A DNA stretch of 64,000 bases from positions 1 to 64,000 of the forward strand of contig JAPXFQ010001703.1 of assembly GCA_028564705.1 (NCBI GenBank), in the 5' to 3' direction. Origin of the DNA: Apricaphanius iberus (lineage: Eukaryota; Chordata; Actinopteri; Cyprinodontiformes; Aphaniidae). Both the position numbers and the translations under genes were made by a program. Below, piece after piece: positions 1-12,500 of the stretch. Every line of letters begins with the position of its first letter. Position 1 is the first letter of the stretch. A model generated the notes under the pieces. The model searched no databases, was not told where the DNA came from, and worked only from the letters and a program-made list of their open reading frames with translations.

Positions 1-84
1 ATTTACATACATCATCTGTATTTGTTTCTGTGTGATACTGACCTAGTTGGTATCGAATATGGCGCCCGTGAAGCAGGTGACCGC

Positions 85-517
85 CTCTGAGCCAATCAGA
101 TCGCCGAATTGTCCTAAACGTTCTAAACCGAGTTGTCGCCACTCTCTCCATGTAGGCACACTAAATAAAATGAGGAAACGCTGCCCCCTTCTGGTGGGAA
201 TCGCCCCCTACATTTCAGCATAAACCAGATAAAAACTTCTTCGGTTCTTTAACTTTATTCTGATCTACAAATGAACTTCCGGCTCTGGTTTTATTTTAGG
301 ACCAGATTTAAAGTTTAAAAGCAGATTAAAATCAGGATGAATCTGGACCCGAACCAGTCTGGAGCTCAGGGTTTCACATGATGTCCGTGAATGCGCCACA
401 GGTCGGATGAATGTGGTGCTTTCTGATTGGCTGCTGGTCCGGAAGTCCGGTATCAGCAGCGGGTAACGTTGGGTGCCCAACTGGAGAACCACCTGGAGAA
501 CCTGAAGCAGAACCTGG
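85..517 (+). promoter_or_regulatory. jmjd8: jmjd8 upstream region and TATA-less promoter
   Basis: This is the 5' flank of the jmjd8 start codon at 518. It shows a CCAAT box at 92-96, an inverted CCAAT (ATTGG) at 426-430 and an ETS-type CCGGAAGT at 439-446, with no TATA box just upstream. An NF-Y plus ETS arrangement within 100 bp of the ATG is typical of housekeeping vertebrate promoters. The transcription start is not determinable; it is inferred to lie between about 440 and 517. Bases 1-84 show nothing recognisable. Confidence 0.45.
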
Positions 518-3500
518 ATGGGGTTCGGAGCGGCCTGGTTCCTAACTGCGTGTCTGCTTTGGACCGGGGGAGCGGAGGACGGAGGAGGATGGTGGGTCCT
601 CGGAACCGGAGACCCCGGCTCGGTTCGGGTTGCTATGGTTACTACCCAGTACTAACCCCCCCACCCTCTCCAGGTCCCGGCCTGATGAGTCCAGATTAGA
701 GGATGAAGGAAGCTGCTCCATCGATGTTCTGGACGCATCAGAACTTTCTCACCAGCAGTTCCTGGAAAGGTCAGAGGTCGCCGAGATGGGGGGGTATAAA
801 CTATACAGTAATCAACATTAAAATAAAAAATGATGATAGTTGAAGAAGGAGCATTAAGAAGCAAACATGTTGTATTATCAGCCCGTCCGTTTCCTAATAA
901 ATTAGGTTATATATTAATATAATAATAATATATAAACACACACCTAGATACACCTGAACAGAGAAGGTGATTTTATTCGTACAGCAAACTTTATACGCCA
1001 TAAATAAGGCGCTTTACATGATACGGTGGTAAAGAAACCAACAAAACATATTATAGAAGAATGGAAAATAAAAACGGCAATTATTAATAAAACATGAAAA
1101 GCATTAGAAAAAGTAAATAGGAAATTAGTATTATAATAGTTTACTCAAATACTGTTTGAATGTCTGATTTAAACCTGATCAGTGTTTCAGCAGCTCTGCA
1201 GTCATCAGGTAGTTTGTTCCAGATATGAGGAGCATAGAAACTAAAAGCTGCTTCTCCATGTTTGGTTCTGGTTCTGATCAGTAAACTAGAGCTGGAGGAC
1301 CTGATTGATCTGGATGGTTGCTATGGTAACAGCAGGTCTCCATCATACATCATCAATGATTTATAAACTAGTAGGAGTTTTTAGAAGTTTATTCTCTGAG
1401 CTACAGGGAGCCAGAGGAAGGACTTTAGAACTGGGGTGATGGGTTCTACTTTCTTGGTTCTAGTGAGAACACGAGCAGCAGCGTTCTGGATCAGCTGCAG
1501 CTGTCTGATTGATTTTTTTAGGTAGACCTGTGAAGATACTGTTACAGTAATCATAAATGCATGGATGAGTTTTTCTAGGTCTCCTTGTGTCATCAGTCCT
1601 TTAATCCTAGAAATGTTCCTCAGCTGATAGAAAGCTGACCTTGTTATTGCCTTTATGAGACCCTGGAGGTTCTGGTCTGAGTCCATTATTACACACAGAG
1701 TTCTGGCCTGGTTGATAGTTTCTAGCTGGATTAACTTAAATTAAATCTTTTTTTGGTCCAAATATAATCAGTTCAGTTTGGTTTCTGTTCAGTTGGAGAA
1801 AGTGACGGGACATCCAGATATTGATTTGATCAATGCATTTATTTAGTTAGTCGGTATAAAGTCACCTGGTGACATTATAATGTAGAGCTGAGTATCATCT
1901 GCATAGTTATGATAACTAATGTTATTATGTGTTATAATCTGGGCTAATGGGAGCATGTAGATATTAAATAAAAGAGGCCCTAGGATGGAGCCCTGGGGAA
2001 CCTTCCTTACCTGGTACAAAGTGTCATTACCACAATCTCTACCTTTGGCTAATATCATATCTTTTCTACATTTTTATATTGCTCACTACTAGCTTCCAGC
2101 ACAGATTATGATCCAGTATGACTCCCAGAAACTTTGTCTCAAATACCCTTTCAGTTTTTACATGTTCAATTTCCAATTGAAATATCTTCTTTCCTGTTAT
2201 GTTTTCCAAATAACATTATTTAGTTTTGTTCAGATTCAGTGATAAATTGTTTTAAGAAGAACCAAGCTTTTAATTCATTAGAGATCATTTCCAAGATTTG
2301 CTGAATGTCTGATCCAGAAAACAAAAATTGTGTCATCAGCAAAGATAGTGAATTTCAGTATATGTTATACCTTACAAATATCATTAATATATGACATAAA
2401 CAACTTTGGACCCCAAACTGAGCCCTGTGGGACGCCGTAGCTAATCCTGCAGGAGACTGACCTGTAGGGCTGCACGATTCTGTCCAAAAAAATAATCACG
2501 ATTATTTGGATCAATATTGTAATCACGATTATTAATCACGATCATTCATCCAGTCCTGTAAAATATCTATTTTTATTGCACCAATTATAAACTTTTAGAA
2601 TTTTTTGGTGAAAAATAAAACTTTAGATTAGATGATTAATAATGCAAAAAAACTAACAAAAAACAAACTCCAATATATATATATTTAAAAGTACAAGCTA
2701 AATATGTTATTGCAGAGTGTAATCTCAAAGTGCAATTTAACGGAAACAATTACAGCTTATACAGAAAAGGCCTTTGACATTCCCTGCATCCAAATCCTTA
2801 TTATTTACTAAATGCTACATAGCAAATATTACTCACCTGTTAATGTAGTAAATACTGCATAGCAAACGATTGCGTAATAGGCATGAAATCGGACGTACTG
2901 CTCCACCATTTTGTATGTCCTTTGACCCGTATTGACTGTTCTGTTGACCCAGATGTTTACGTTACGTTCCCCTGTGGTCCCGCCTCCTCTAGCCGTTATT
3001 TTGGCTGGTTAAATGTTTAATCATCAAAAAACAATTACAGTGATCAGTAACATCGCTTCACGTACATTTATCTGCCGAAACTGCGGCGGTGTCGATGGTT
3101 GACAGTTCGTCTGTAGCCATTTTTAGCTAGGTCCTTCTTCTATGATTTCGGGGCGTCCGTTGCATTGTGGGATAGCGTAGCATCCACCGGCTGCTTACTG
3201 TACATTAGTACACTTTCTGCTTACTAGTCAGATCCATAATGGAGATTTTGGATCTGCTACATTGCTCAAATACTCCTTTTCACCTGTGCAGCCATTATGA
3301 GTGCTGAGTGTCAGCTTAATGAAGCGTTAGCCGTGAGTTTGCCCCCTGGTGGTTGGCAGACTATTGGTTGAGGCAGTGTATGATGACGAGGCACGCAGTG
3401 AAGCTCGCATTTTGAATGCAAATATCGTTCACGATCAGGTTAATTTAATTGTGGCCACCAAAATCGTGATCACGATCAAAATCCGATTAATTGTGCAGCC

Positions 3501-6500
3501 CTACTGACCTGTACTAACTAGTTTAACTAGTTTAAACAAACTGATTTCTGTTATTAGAGCTTCTAAACCTCTCGTCTGATACCAAAAGTTTACTGAGCAG
3601 AATAATCTATTCTAATAACAATTCCCAAAGCATATTTTTATTATCTATAAAATGTGTTAATTCCTCTACTACTGAAGTTGACCTGTTGGATCCTAATCCA
3701 TTATCACTGTCTATTAATAAATTGTGCTCATCTATGAAGTTATTCAGTCTTCTTGTACAAAGTTTTTCCAGAATTTTAGAAAATGGTTAAAATAAGAAAA
3801 CAGATCTATAGTTAGTAAATACATGAGCGTTCCCAACGTCATAAAGTGGAATAACTTTCACTGCTTTCATTTTATGTGGAAATGTTCCTGTACTGAATGA
3901 TAAATTCTTTATATATGTAAGTGGATCAATAATACAATCAATTATTTTCTTTAAGAGAGTCATATTAATATCATGATAGTCTGTCGAGGTTCTACTTTTC
4001 CACTTTCATAGTGGTGGAGTCCGGTCTTGTTTCGTCATTCTGCCTAAACTGGCTGGTAAACTCCGTTTAAGCATAAATACTGGGACCATTTTTGTCTAAT
4101 GTTACTGATTTTACCAAACAGAGACAGTGTAAGAATAGTGTTGCAGTTAGCCAATCAGAGGACAGAAACTCAAAAAGTACATTTCTCTGGATCACTAAAC
4201 CTGATCCGGTGCCAGAGGTTCTGATGAGGTTCTGATGCTTCCTGAGGGATTTGGGTCGTCGGGTCCAGCAGCATCGCTCAGAACCGAGACACAAAGGCGG
4301 TCCAGTCCGATTCATCTAGACACGGTTCTGGACAGCAGGAAATCCGACTCCAGAACCAGGAGACTAACGGACTGGTTGTGTTTGCAGGTACGCCTTCAGC
4401 CGACCCGTCGTCCTGCGAGGACTCACCGACAACACGGTAGGTTCCTGGTGATGAAGGTCCCACCATACTGGTTATACTGGTGAGGATCATCCTCCCACTG
4501 AAGCTGCTCCACCAGAAACCTCCTGCTGATCCACAAGCAGCAGAACCAGCAGTAGATACTTGAGAAAATAGTTGCTAATCAAGTATGTGAGCATCTAAAC
4601 AGCAACAACCTGTTTGATGAATTTCATTCAGGTTTTAGAGCTGATCATAGCACTGAAACAGTACTGGTAAAAGTTACTAATGATATTCTAATGGCCTCAG
4701 ATAATAGATCTGTGACGGTTCTGGTCTTGTTAGATCTTAGTGCTGCTTTTCACACAGTTTATCATAATATTCTCTTAGAAAGAACATGTAGGGATAAAGG
4801 GAACATCACTAGGCTGGTTTAGATCACATCTGTCCAACAGATTCCAGTTTAATGTTAATGATAAATCATCTTCACACTCAAGGATTACTTGCGGAGTACC
4901 ACAGGGTTCTGTGTTTGGACCGATTCTTTTTACTATATATATGCTTCCTATTGGTAAAATAATTAGACAAAATGGAATAAATTTCCACAGTTATGCTGAT
5001 GATACACAATTATATTTATCCATAAAACCTGATGAAACCAATCAGTTAGGTAGATTACAAGCATGAAGACATAAAAACCTGGATGACTCTGAATTTTCTA
5101 ATTTTAAATTCAGACAGAAGTTGTTGTCTTTGGACCAGAACCTTTAAAAAGGAAACTCCTAAATCAATCACTTCATCTGGATGGCATTAATTTGACCTCT
5201 GGTAATAATGTAAAGAACCTTGGTGTAATATTTGACCAACACATGACATTTAAATCTCATATTAAACACGTTTCTAAGATTTCTTTCTTTAACCTCCGGA
5301 ATATTGCTAAAATTAGAAACATCCTGACCAGGAGTGATACAGAGAAACTAGTCCATGCATTGTTACTTCAAGGCTGGACTACTGTAATTCCTTATTATCA
5401 GGAAGTCCACAAAATGCAATTAAAAGCCTTCAGTTGATCCAAAATGCTGCAGAAAGAGTTCTGATGAATATTAAAAAGAGAGATCACATTTCTCCTGTTT
5501 TGGCTTCTCTCCATTGGCTCCCTGTTAAATCTAGAATAGAGTTTAAGATCCTCCTCCTTACGTATCAGGATAACCTAAACCACTCTAACTATAAGCTTTA
5601 TCAAAAAGGAAGGTTTTAAGCCTAGTCTTATAAACAGAGTATCTGCCTCATGGACTAAAACTGGGAGCTGGTTCCACAGGAGAGGAGCCTGATAACTAAA
5701 AGATCTGCCTCCCAGTTCTGGTTTATTTTCTTCTGGCCGGTCACAAGGAGTCCAAATCTTTTATCAGGTTCTGGACTAAGATCTGGACCCGTCCGCCCCG
5801 TTGGTTCCTCTTCTGACCTCTGACCCGGTCCATTTTCCTCCTCAGAACTTCCAGCTGCTGTGCTCCAGGTCCAGTTTGCTGGAGAAGTACGGTTCCCTGA
5901 AGGTCCGGCTGAGTACCGCCAACACACACTCATACAGGAAAGGTAGGAAGGTGTGAGGACCGGGCCGACCTCTGACCTCTGACCTCCTCAGCTGTTTGAC
6001 TCCACGTCTCTTCTCCTCTCAGTGGACGTTTTCTTCCATGAGTACGTGGAAAAGTTGCTGAGGCCTCAGTCGGAGGAGAGCCTGGGTAGCGGTGAGTTAG
6101 CCCGGTTCCTGACCCGGTTCCTGACCCGGTTCCTGACCCGGTTCCTGACCCGGTTCCTGACCCGGTTCTTGACCCGGTTCCTGACCCGGTTCCTGACCGA
6201 GTTCCTGACCCGGTTCTTGACCCGGTTCCTGACCCGGTTCTTGACCCGGTTCCTGACCCGGTTCTTGACCCGGTTCTTGACCCGGTTCCTGACCGAGTTC
6301 CTGACCCGGTTCTTGACCCGGTTCCTGACCCGGTTCTTGACCCGGTTCCTGACCCGGTTCCTGACCCGGTTCTTGACCCGGTTCCTGACCCGGTTCCTGA
6401 CCCGGTTCCTGATACCAGATGTTCTCCTCTGCAGAGACGCTGTACTTCTTTGGAGACAACAACTTCACAGAGTGGCAGAACCTGTTGGATCAGTACCGGT

Positions 6501-9500
6501 CTCCTCCGTACGTCCTGCCTGATACCACCGCAGCCTACAGCTTTGGGATCGCAGGTTAGTGGGTCAGAAAGGTCCACCAGAACCGACCCAATCAGACTGG
6601 ACGTTCTCCACCAGAACCGACCCAATCAGACTGGACGTTCTCCACCAGAACCGACCCAATCAGACTGGACGTTCTCCACCAGAACCGACCCAATCAGACT
6701 GGACGTTCTCCACCAGAACCGACAATCAGACTGGACGTTCTCCACCAGAACCGACCAGATCTGACCTCAGGTTCTCCACCAGAACCGACCCAATCAGACT
6801 GGACGTTCTCCACCAGAACCGACCCAATCAGACTGGACGTTTTCCACCAGAACCGACCCAATCAGACTGGACGTTTTCCACCAGAACCGACCAGATCAGA
6901 CTGGAGTTCCCACCAGAACCGACCCAATCAGACTGGCGTTCTCCACCAGAAACCGAACCCAATCAGACTGGACGTTCTCCACCAGAACCGACCCAATCAG
7001 ACCCCCACGACCAGTTTCCACCAGAACGACCAATCAGACTGGACGTTCTCCACCAGAACCGACCCAATCAGACTGGACGTTCTCCACCAGAACCGACCCA
7101 ATCAGACTGGACGTTCTCCACCAGAACCGACCAGATCAGACTGGACGTTCTCCACCAGAACCGACCCAATCAGACTGGACGTTCTCCACCAGAACCGACC
7201 CAATCAGACAGGACGTTCTCCACCAGAACCGACCCAATCAGACTGGACGTTCTCCACCAGAACCGACCCAATCAGACTGGACGTTTTCCACCAGAACCGA
7301 CCAGATCAGACTGGACGTTCTCCACCAGAACCGACCCAATCAGACAGGACGTTCTCCACCAGAACCGACCCAATCAGACAGGACGTTCTCCACCAGAACC
7401 GACCCAATCAGACAGGACGTTCTCCACCAGAACCGACCCAATCAGACAGGACGTTCTCCACCAGAACCGACCCAATCAGACTCACGTTCTCCACCGAACC
7501 GACCAATCAGATGGCGTTCTCCACCGAACAACCAAAATACACGTTCTCCACCAGAACCGACCAGATAACTAGACTTCAGTTCTCCACCAGAACCGACCAA
7601 TCAGACAGGACGTTTCCACCAGACCGACCCAATCAGACAGGAGTTCTCCACCAGAACCGACCAATCAGACAGGACGTTCTCCACCAGAACCGACCCAATC
7701 AGACAGGACGTTCTCCACCAGAACCGACCCAATCAGACAGGACGTTCTCCACCAGAACCGACCCAATCAGACAGGACGTTCTCCACCAGAACCGACCCAA
7801 TCAGACTGGACGTTCTCCACCAGAACCGACCCAATCAGACTGGACGTTCTCCACCAGAACCGACCAGATCTGACCTCAGGTTCTCCACCAGAACCAACCC
7901 AATTAGACAGGACGTTTTCCACCAGAACCGACCCAATCAGACAGGACGTTCTCCACCAGAACCGACCCAATCAGACAGGACGTTCTCCACCAGAACCGAC
8001 CCAATCAGACAGGAACGTTTCTCCACCAGAACCGACCCCAATCAGATCTGGACGTTCTCCACCAGAAACCGACCCAATCAGACAGGACGTTCTCCACCAG
8101 AACCGACCCAAAGTCAGACAGGACGTTCTCCACCAGAACTGACCCAATCAGACTGGACGTTCTCCACCAGAAACCGACCCAAATCAGACAGGACGTTCTC
8201 CACCAGAACCGACCCAATCAGACAGGACGTTCTCCACCAGAACCGACCCAATCAGACTGGACGTTTTCCACCAGAACCAACCCAATCAGACTGGACGTTT
8301 TCCACCAGAACCGACCAGATCTGACTTCAGGTTCTCCACCAGAACCGACCCAATCAGACTGGACGTTCTCCACCAGAACCGACCCAATCAGACAGGACAT
8401 TCTCCACCAGAACCGACCCAATCAGACAGGACATTTTCCACCAGAACCGACCAGATTTGACTTCAGGTTCTCCACCAGAATCGACCCAATCAGACTGGAC
8501 GTTCTCCACCAGAACCGACCCAATCAGACTGGACGTTTTCCACCAGAACCGACCAGATCTGACTTCAGGTTCTCCACCAGAACCCGACCCAAATCAGACT
8601 GGACGTTCATCCACCAGAACCGACCCAATCAGACAGGACATTCTCCACCAGAACCGACACCAATCAGACACGGACATTTTCCACCAGAAACTCCGACCAG
8701 ATTTGACATTCAGGTTCTCCACCAGAATCGACCCAATCAGACTGGACGTTCTCCACACAGAATCCGACCCAATCAGACTGGACGTTTTCCACCAGAACCG
8801 ACCAGATCTGACTTCAGGTTCTCCACCAGAAACCGACCCCAATCAGGACTGGACGTTCTCCAGCAGAACCGACCCAATCAGACTGGGACGTTCTCCACCA
8901 GAACACGACCCAATCAGACTGGACGTTCTCCAGCAGAAACCGACCCAATCAGACTGGACGTTCTCCCACCAGAACCGACCCAATCAGACTGGACGTTCTC
9001 CACCCACAGAACCGACCCCAATCAGACTGGACGTTCTCTCCACCAGAAACCGACCCAATCAGACTGGACGTTCTCCACCAGAACCGACCAGATCTGACCT
9101 CAGGTTCTCCACCAGAAACCGACCCCAATCAGATCTGGACGTTCTCCACCAGAACCGACCCAATCAGACTGGACCGTTCTCCACCAGAACCGACCCAATC
9201 AGACTGGAACGTTTTCCAACCAGAACCGACCCAATCAGACTGGACGTTTCTCCACCAGAACCAACCCAATCAGACTGGACGTTCTCCACCAGAACCAACC
9301 CAATCAGACTGGACGTTCTCCACCAAGAACCGACCCAATCAGACTGGACGTTTTTCCACCAGGAACCGACCAGATCAGACTGGACGTTTTTCCACCAGAA
9401 CCGACCCAATCAGACAGGACGTTTTTCCACCAGAACCAACCCAATCAGACTGGTACGTTTCTCCACCAGAACCGACCCAATCAGACAGGACGTTCTCCAC

Positions 9501-12500
9501 CAGAACCGACCCAATCAGAACAGGACGTTCTCACACCAGAACCGACCCAATCAGACAGGACGTTCTCTCACCAGAACCGACCCAATCAGACAGGGACGTT
9601 CTCCACCAGAACCGACCCATATCAGACAGGACAGTTTTCCACCCAGAACCGACCAGATCTGACTTCAGGTTCTCCACCAGAACTGACCCAATCAGACTGG
9701 ACGTTCTCCACCAGAACCGACCCAATCAGACTGGACGTTTTCCACCAGAACCAACCCAATCAGACAGGACGTTCTCCACCAGAACCGACCCAATCAGACA
9801 GGACGTTTTCCACCAGAACCAGCCCGATCAGACAGGACGTTCTCCACCAGAACAGACCAGATCTGACCTCAGGTTCTCCACCAGAACCAACCCAATTAGA
9901 CAGGACGTTTTCCACCAGAACCGACCCAATCAGACAGGACGTTCTCCACCAGAAACCGACCCAATCAGACAGGACGTTCTCCACCAGAAACCGACCCAAT
10001 CAGACAGGACGTTTCTCCACCAGAACTGACCCAATCAGACTGGACGTCTCTCCACCAGAACCGACCCAATCAGACAGGACGTTTCTCCACCAGAACCGAC
10101 CCAATCAGACAGGGACGTTCTCCACCAGAACTGACCCAATCAGACTGGACGTTCTCCACCAGAACACGACCCAATCAGACTGGACGTTTTTCCACCAGAA
10201 CCAACCCAATCAGACTGGACGTTTTCCACCAGAAACCGACCAGATCTGACTTCAGGTTCTCCACCAGAACCGACACCAATCAGACTGGACGTTCTCCCAC
10301 CAGAACCCGACCCAATCAGACAGGACATTCTCCACCAGAAACCGACCCAATCAGACAGGACATTTTCCACCAGAACACCGACCAGATTTGACTTCAGGTT
10401 CTCCACCAGAATCGTACCCAAATCAGACTGGACGTTCTCCACCAGAACCGACCCAATCAGACTGGGGACGTTTTCCACCAGAACCGACCCAATCAGACAG
10501 GACGTTCTCCACCAGAACCGACCCAATCAGACAGGACGTTCTCCCACCAGAACCGACCCAATCAGACAGGACGTTTTCCACCAGAACCGACCAGATCTGA
10601 CTTCAGGTTCTCCACCAGAACCGACCCAATCAGGCTGGACGTTCTCCAGCAGAACCGACCCAATCAGACTGGACGTTCTCCACCAGAACCGACCCAATCA
10701 GACTGGACGTTCTCCACCAGAACCGACCCAATCAGACAGGACGTTCTCCACCAGAAACCGACCCAATCAGACAGGACGTTCTACCACCAGAACACGACCC
10801 AATCAGACAGGACGTTTTCCCACCAGAACCGACCAGATCTGACTTCAGGTTCTACCACCAGAACTGACCCAATCAGACTGGACGTTCTCCACCAGAACCG
10901 ACCCAATCAGACTGGGACGTTTTTCCACCAGAACCAACTCCAATCAGACTGGACGTTCTCCACCAGAACCGACCAGATCTGACTTTCCAGGTTCTCCACC
11001 AGAACCAACCCAATTAGACAGGACGTTTTCCACCAGAACCGACCCAATCAGACAGGACGTTCTCCACCAGAACCGACCCAATCAGACAGGACGTTCTCCA
11101 CCAGAACCGACCCAATCAGACAGGACGTTCTCCACCAGAACTGACCCAATCAGACTGGACGTTCTCCACCAGAACCGACCCAATCAGACAGGACGTTCTC
11201 CACCAGAACCGACCCAATCAGACAGGACGTTCTCCACCAGAACTGACCCAATCAGACTGGACGTTCTCCACCAGAACCGACCCAATCAGACTGGACGTTT
11301 TCCACCAGAACCAACCCAATCAGACTGGACGTTTTCCACCAGAACCGACCAGATCTGACTTCAGGTTCTCCACCAGAACCGACCCAATCAGACTGGACGT
11401 TCTCCACCAGATACCAGACCCAATCAGACAGGACGTTCTCACACCAGAACCGACCCAATCAGACAGGACATTCTCCACCAGAACCGACCCCCAATCAGAC
11501 AGGACATTTTCCACCAGAACCGACCAGATTTGACTTCAGGTTCTCCACCAGAATCGACCCAATCAGACTGGACGTTCTCCACCAGAACTGACCCAATCAG
11601 ACTGGACGTTCTCCACCAGAACCGACCCAATCAGACTGGACGTTTTCCACCAGAACCAACCCAATCAGACTGGACGTTTTCCACCAGAACCGACCAGATC
11701 TGACTTCAGGTTCTCCACCAGAACCGACCCAATCAGACTGGACGTTCTCCACCAGAACCGACCCAATCAGACAGGACATTTTCCACCAGAACCGACCAGA
11801 TTTGACTTCAGGTTCTCCACCAGAATCGACCCAATCAGACAGGACGTTCTCCACCAGAACTGACCCAATCAGACTGGACGTTTTCCACCAGAACCGACCA
11901 GATCTGACTTCAGGTTCTCCACCAGAACCGACCCAATCAGACTGGACGTTCTCCACCAGAACCGAACCCAATCAGACAGGGACATTTTCACACACAGAAC
12001 CGACCAGATCTGACTTCAGGTTCTCCACCAGAATCGACCCAATCAGACAGGACGTTCTCCACCAGAACTGACCCAATCAGACTGGACGTTTTCCACCAGA
12101 ACCGACCAGATCTGACTTCAGGTTCTCCACCAGAACTGACCCAATCAGACTGGACGTTTCTCCACCAGAACCGACCAATCAGACTGGACGTTTCTCCACC
12201 AGAACCCAACCCAATCAGACTGGACGTTTTTCCACCCAGAACACGACCAGATCTGACTTCAGGGTTCTCCACCAGAACCGACCCAATCAGACTGGTACGT
12301 TCTCCACCAGAAACCGACCCCAATCAGACATGGGACGTTCTCCACCAGAAACCGACCCAATCAGGACTGGACGTTCTCACACCCAGAACCGACCCAATCA
12401 GACAGGACGTTCTCCACCAGAACCGACCCAATCAGACTGGACGTTCTCCACCAGAACCGACCCAATCAGACTGGACGTTCTCCACCAGAACCGACCCAAT

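Noticed and set aside
427..699. 90-codon frame overlapping jmjd8 exon 1
   Set aside because: It is out of frame with the signal peptide at 518 and has no splice-compatible continuation; the 518 start gives the full protein.
5930..6625. Gly-Thr-Gly-Ser and Phe-Leu-Thr-Arg repeat frames
   Set aside because: Translations of the 12-bp intronic minisatellite; the parts outside it overlap jmjd8 exons in the wrong frame or strand.
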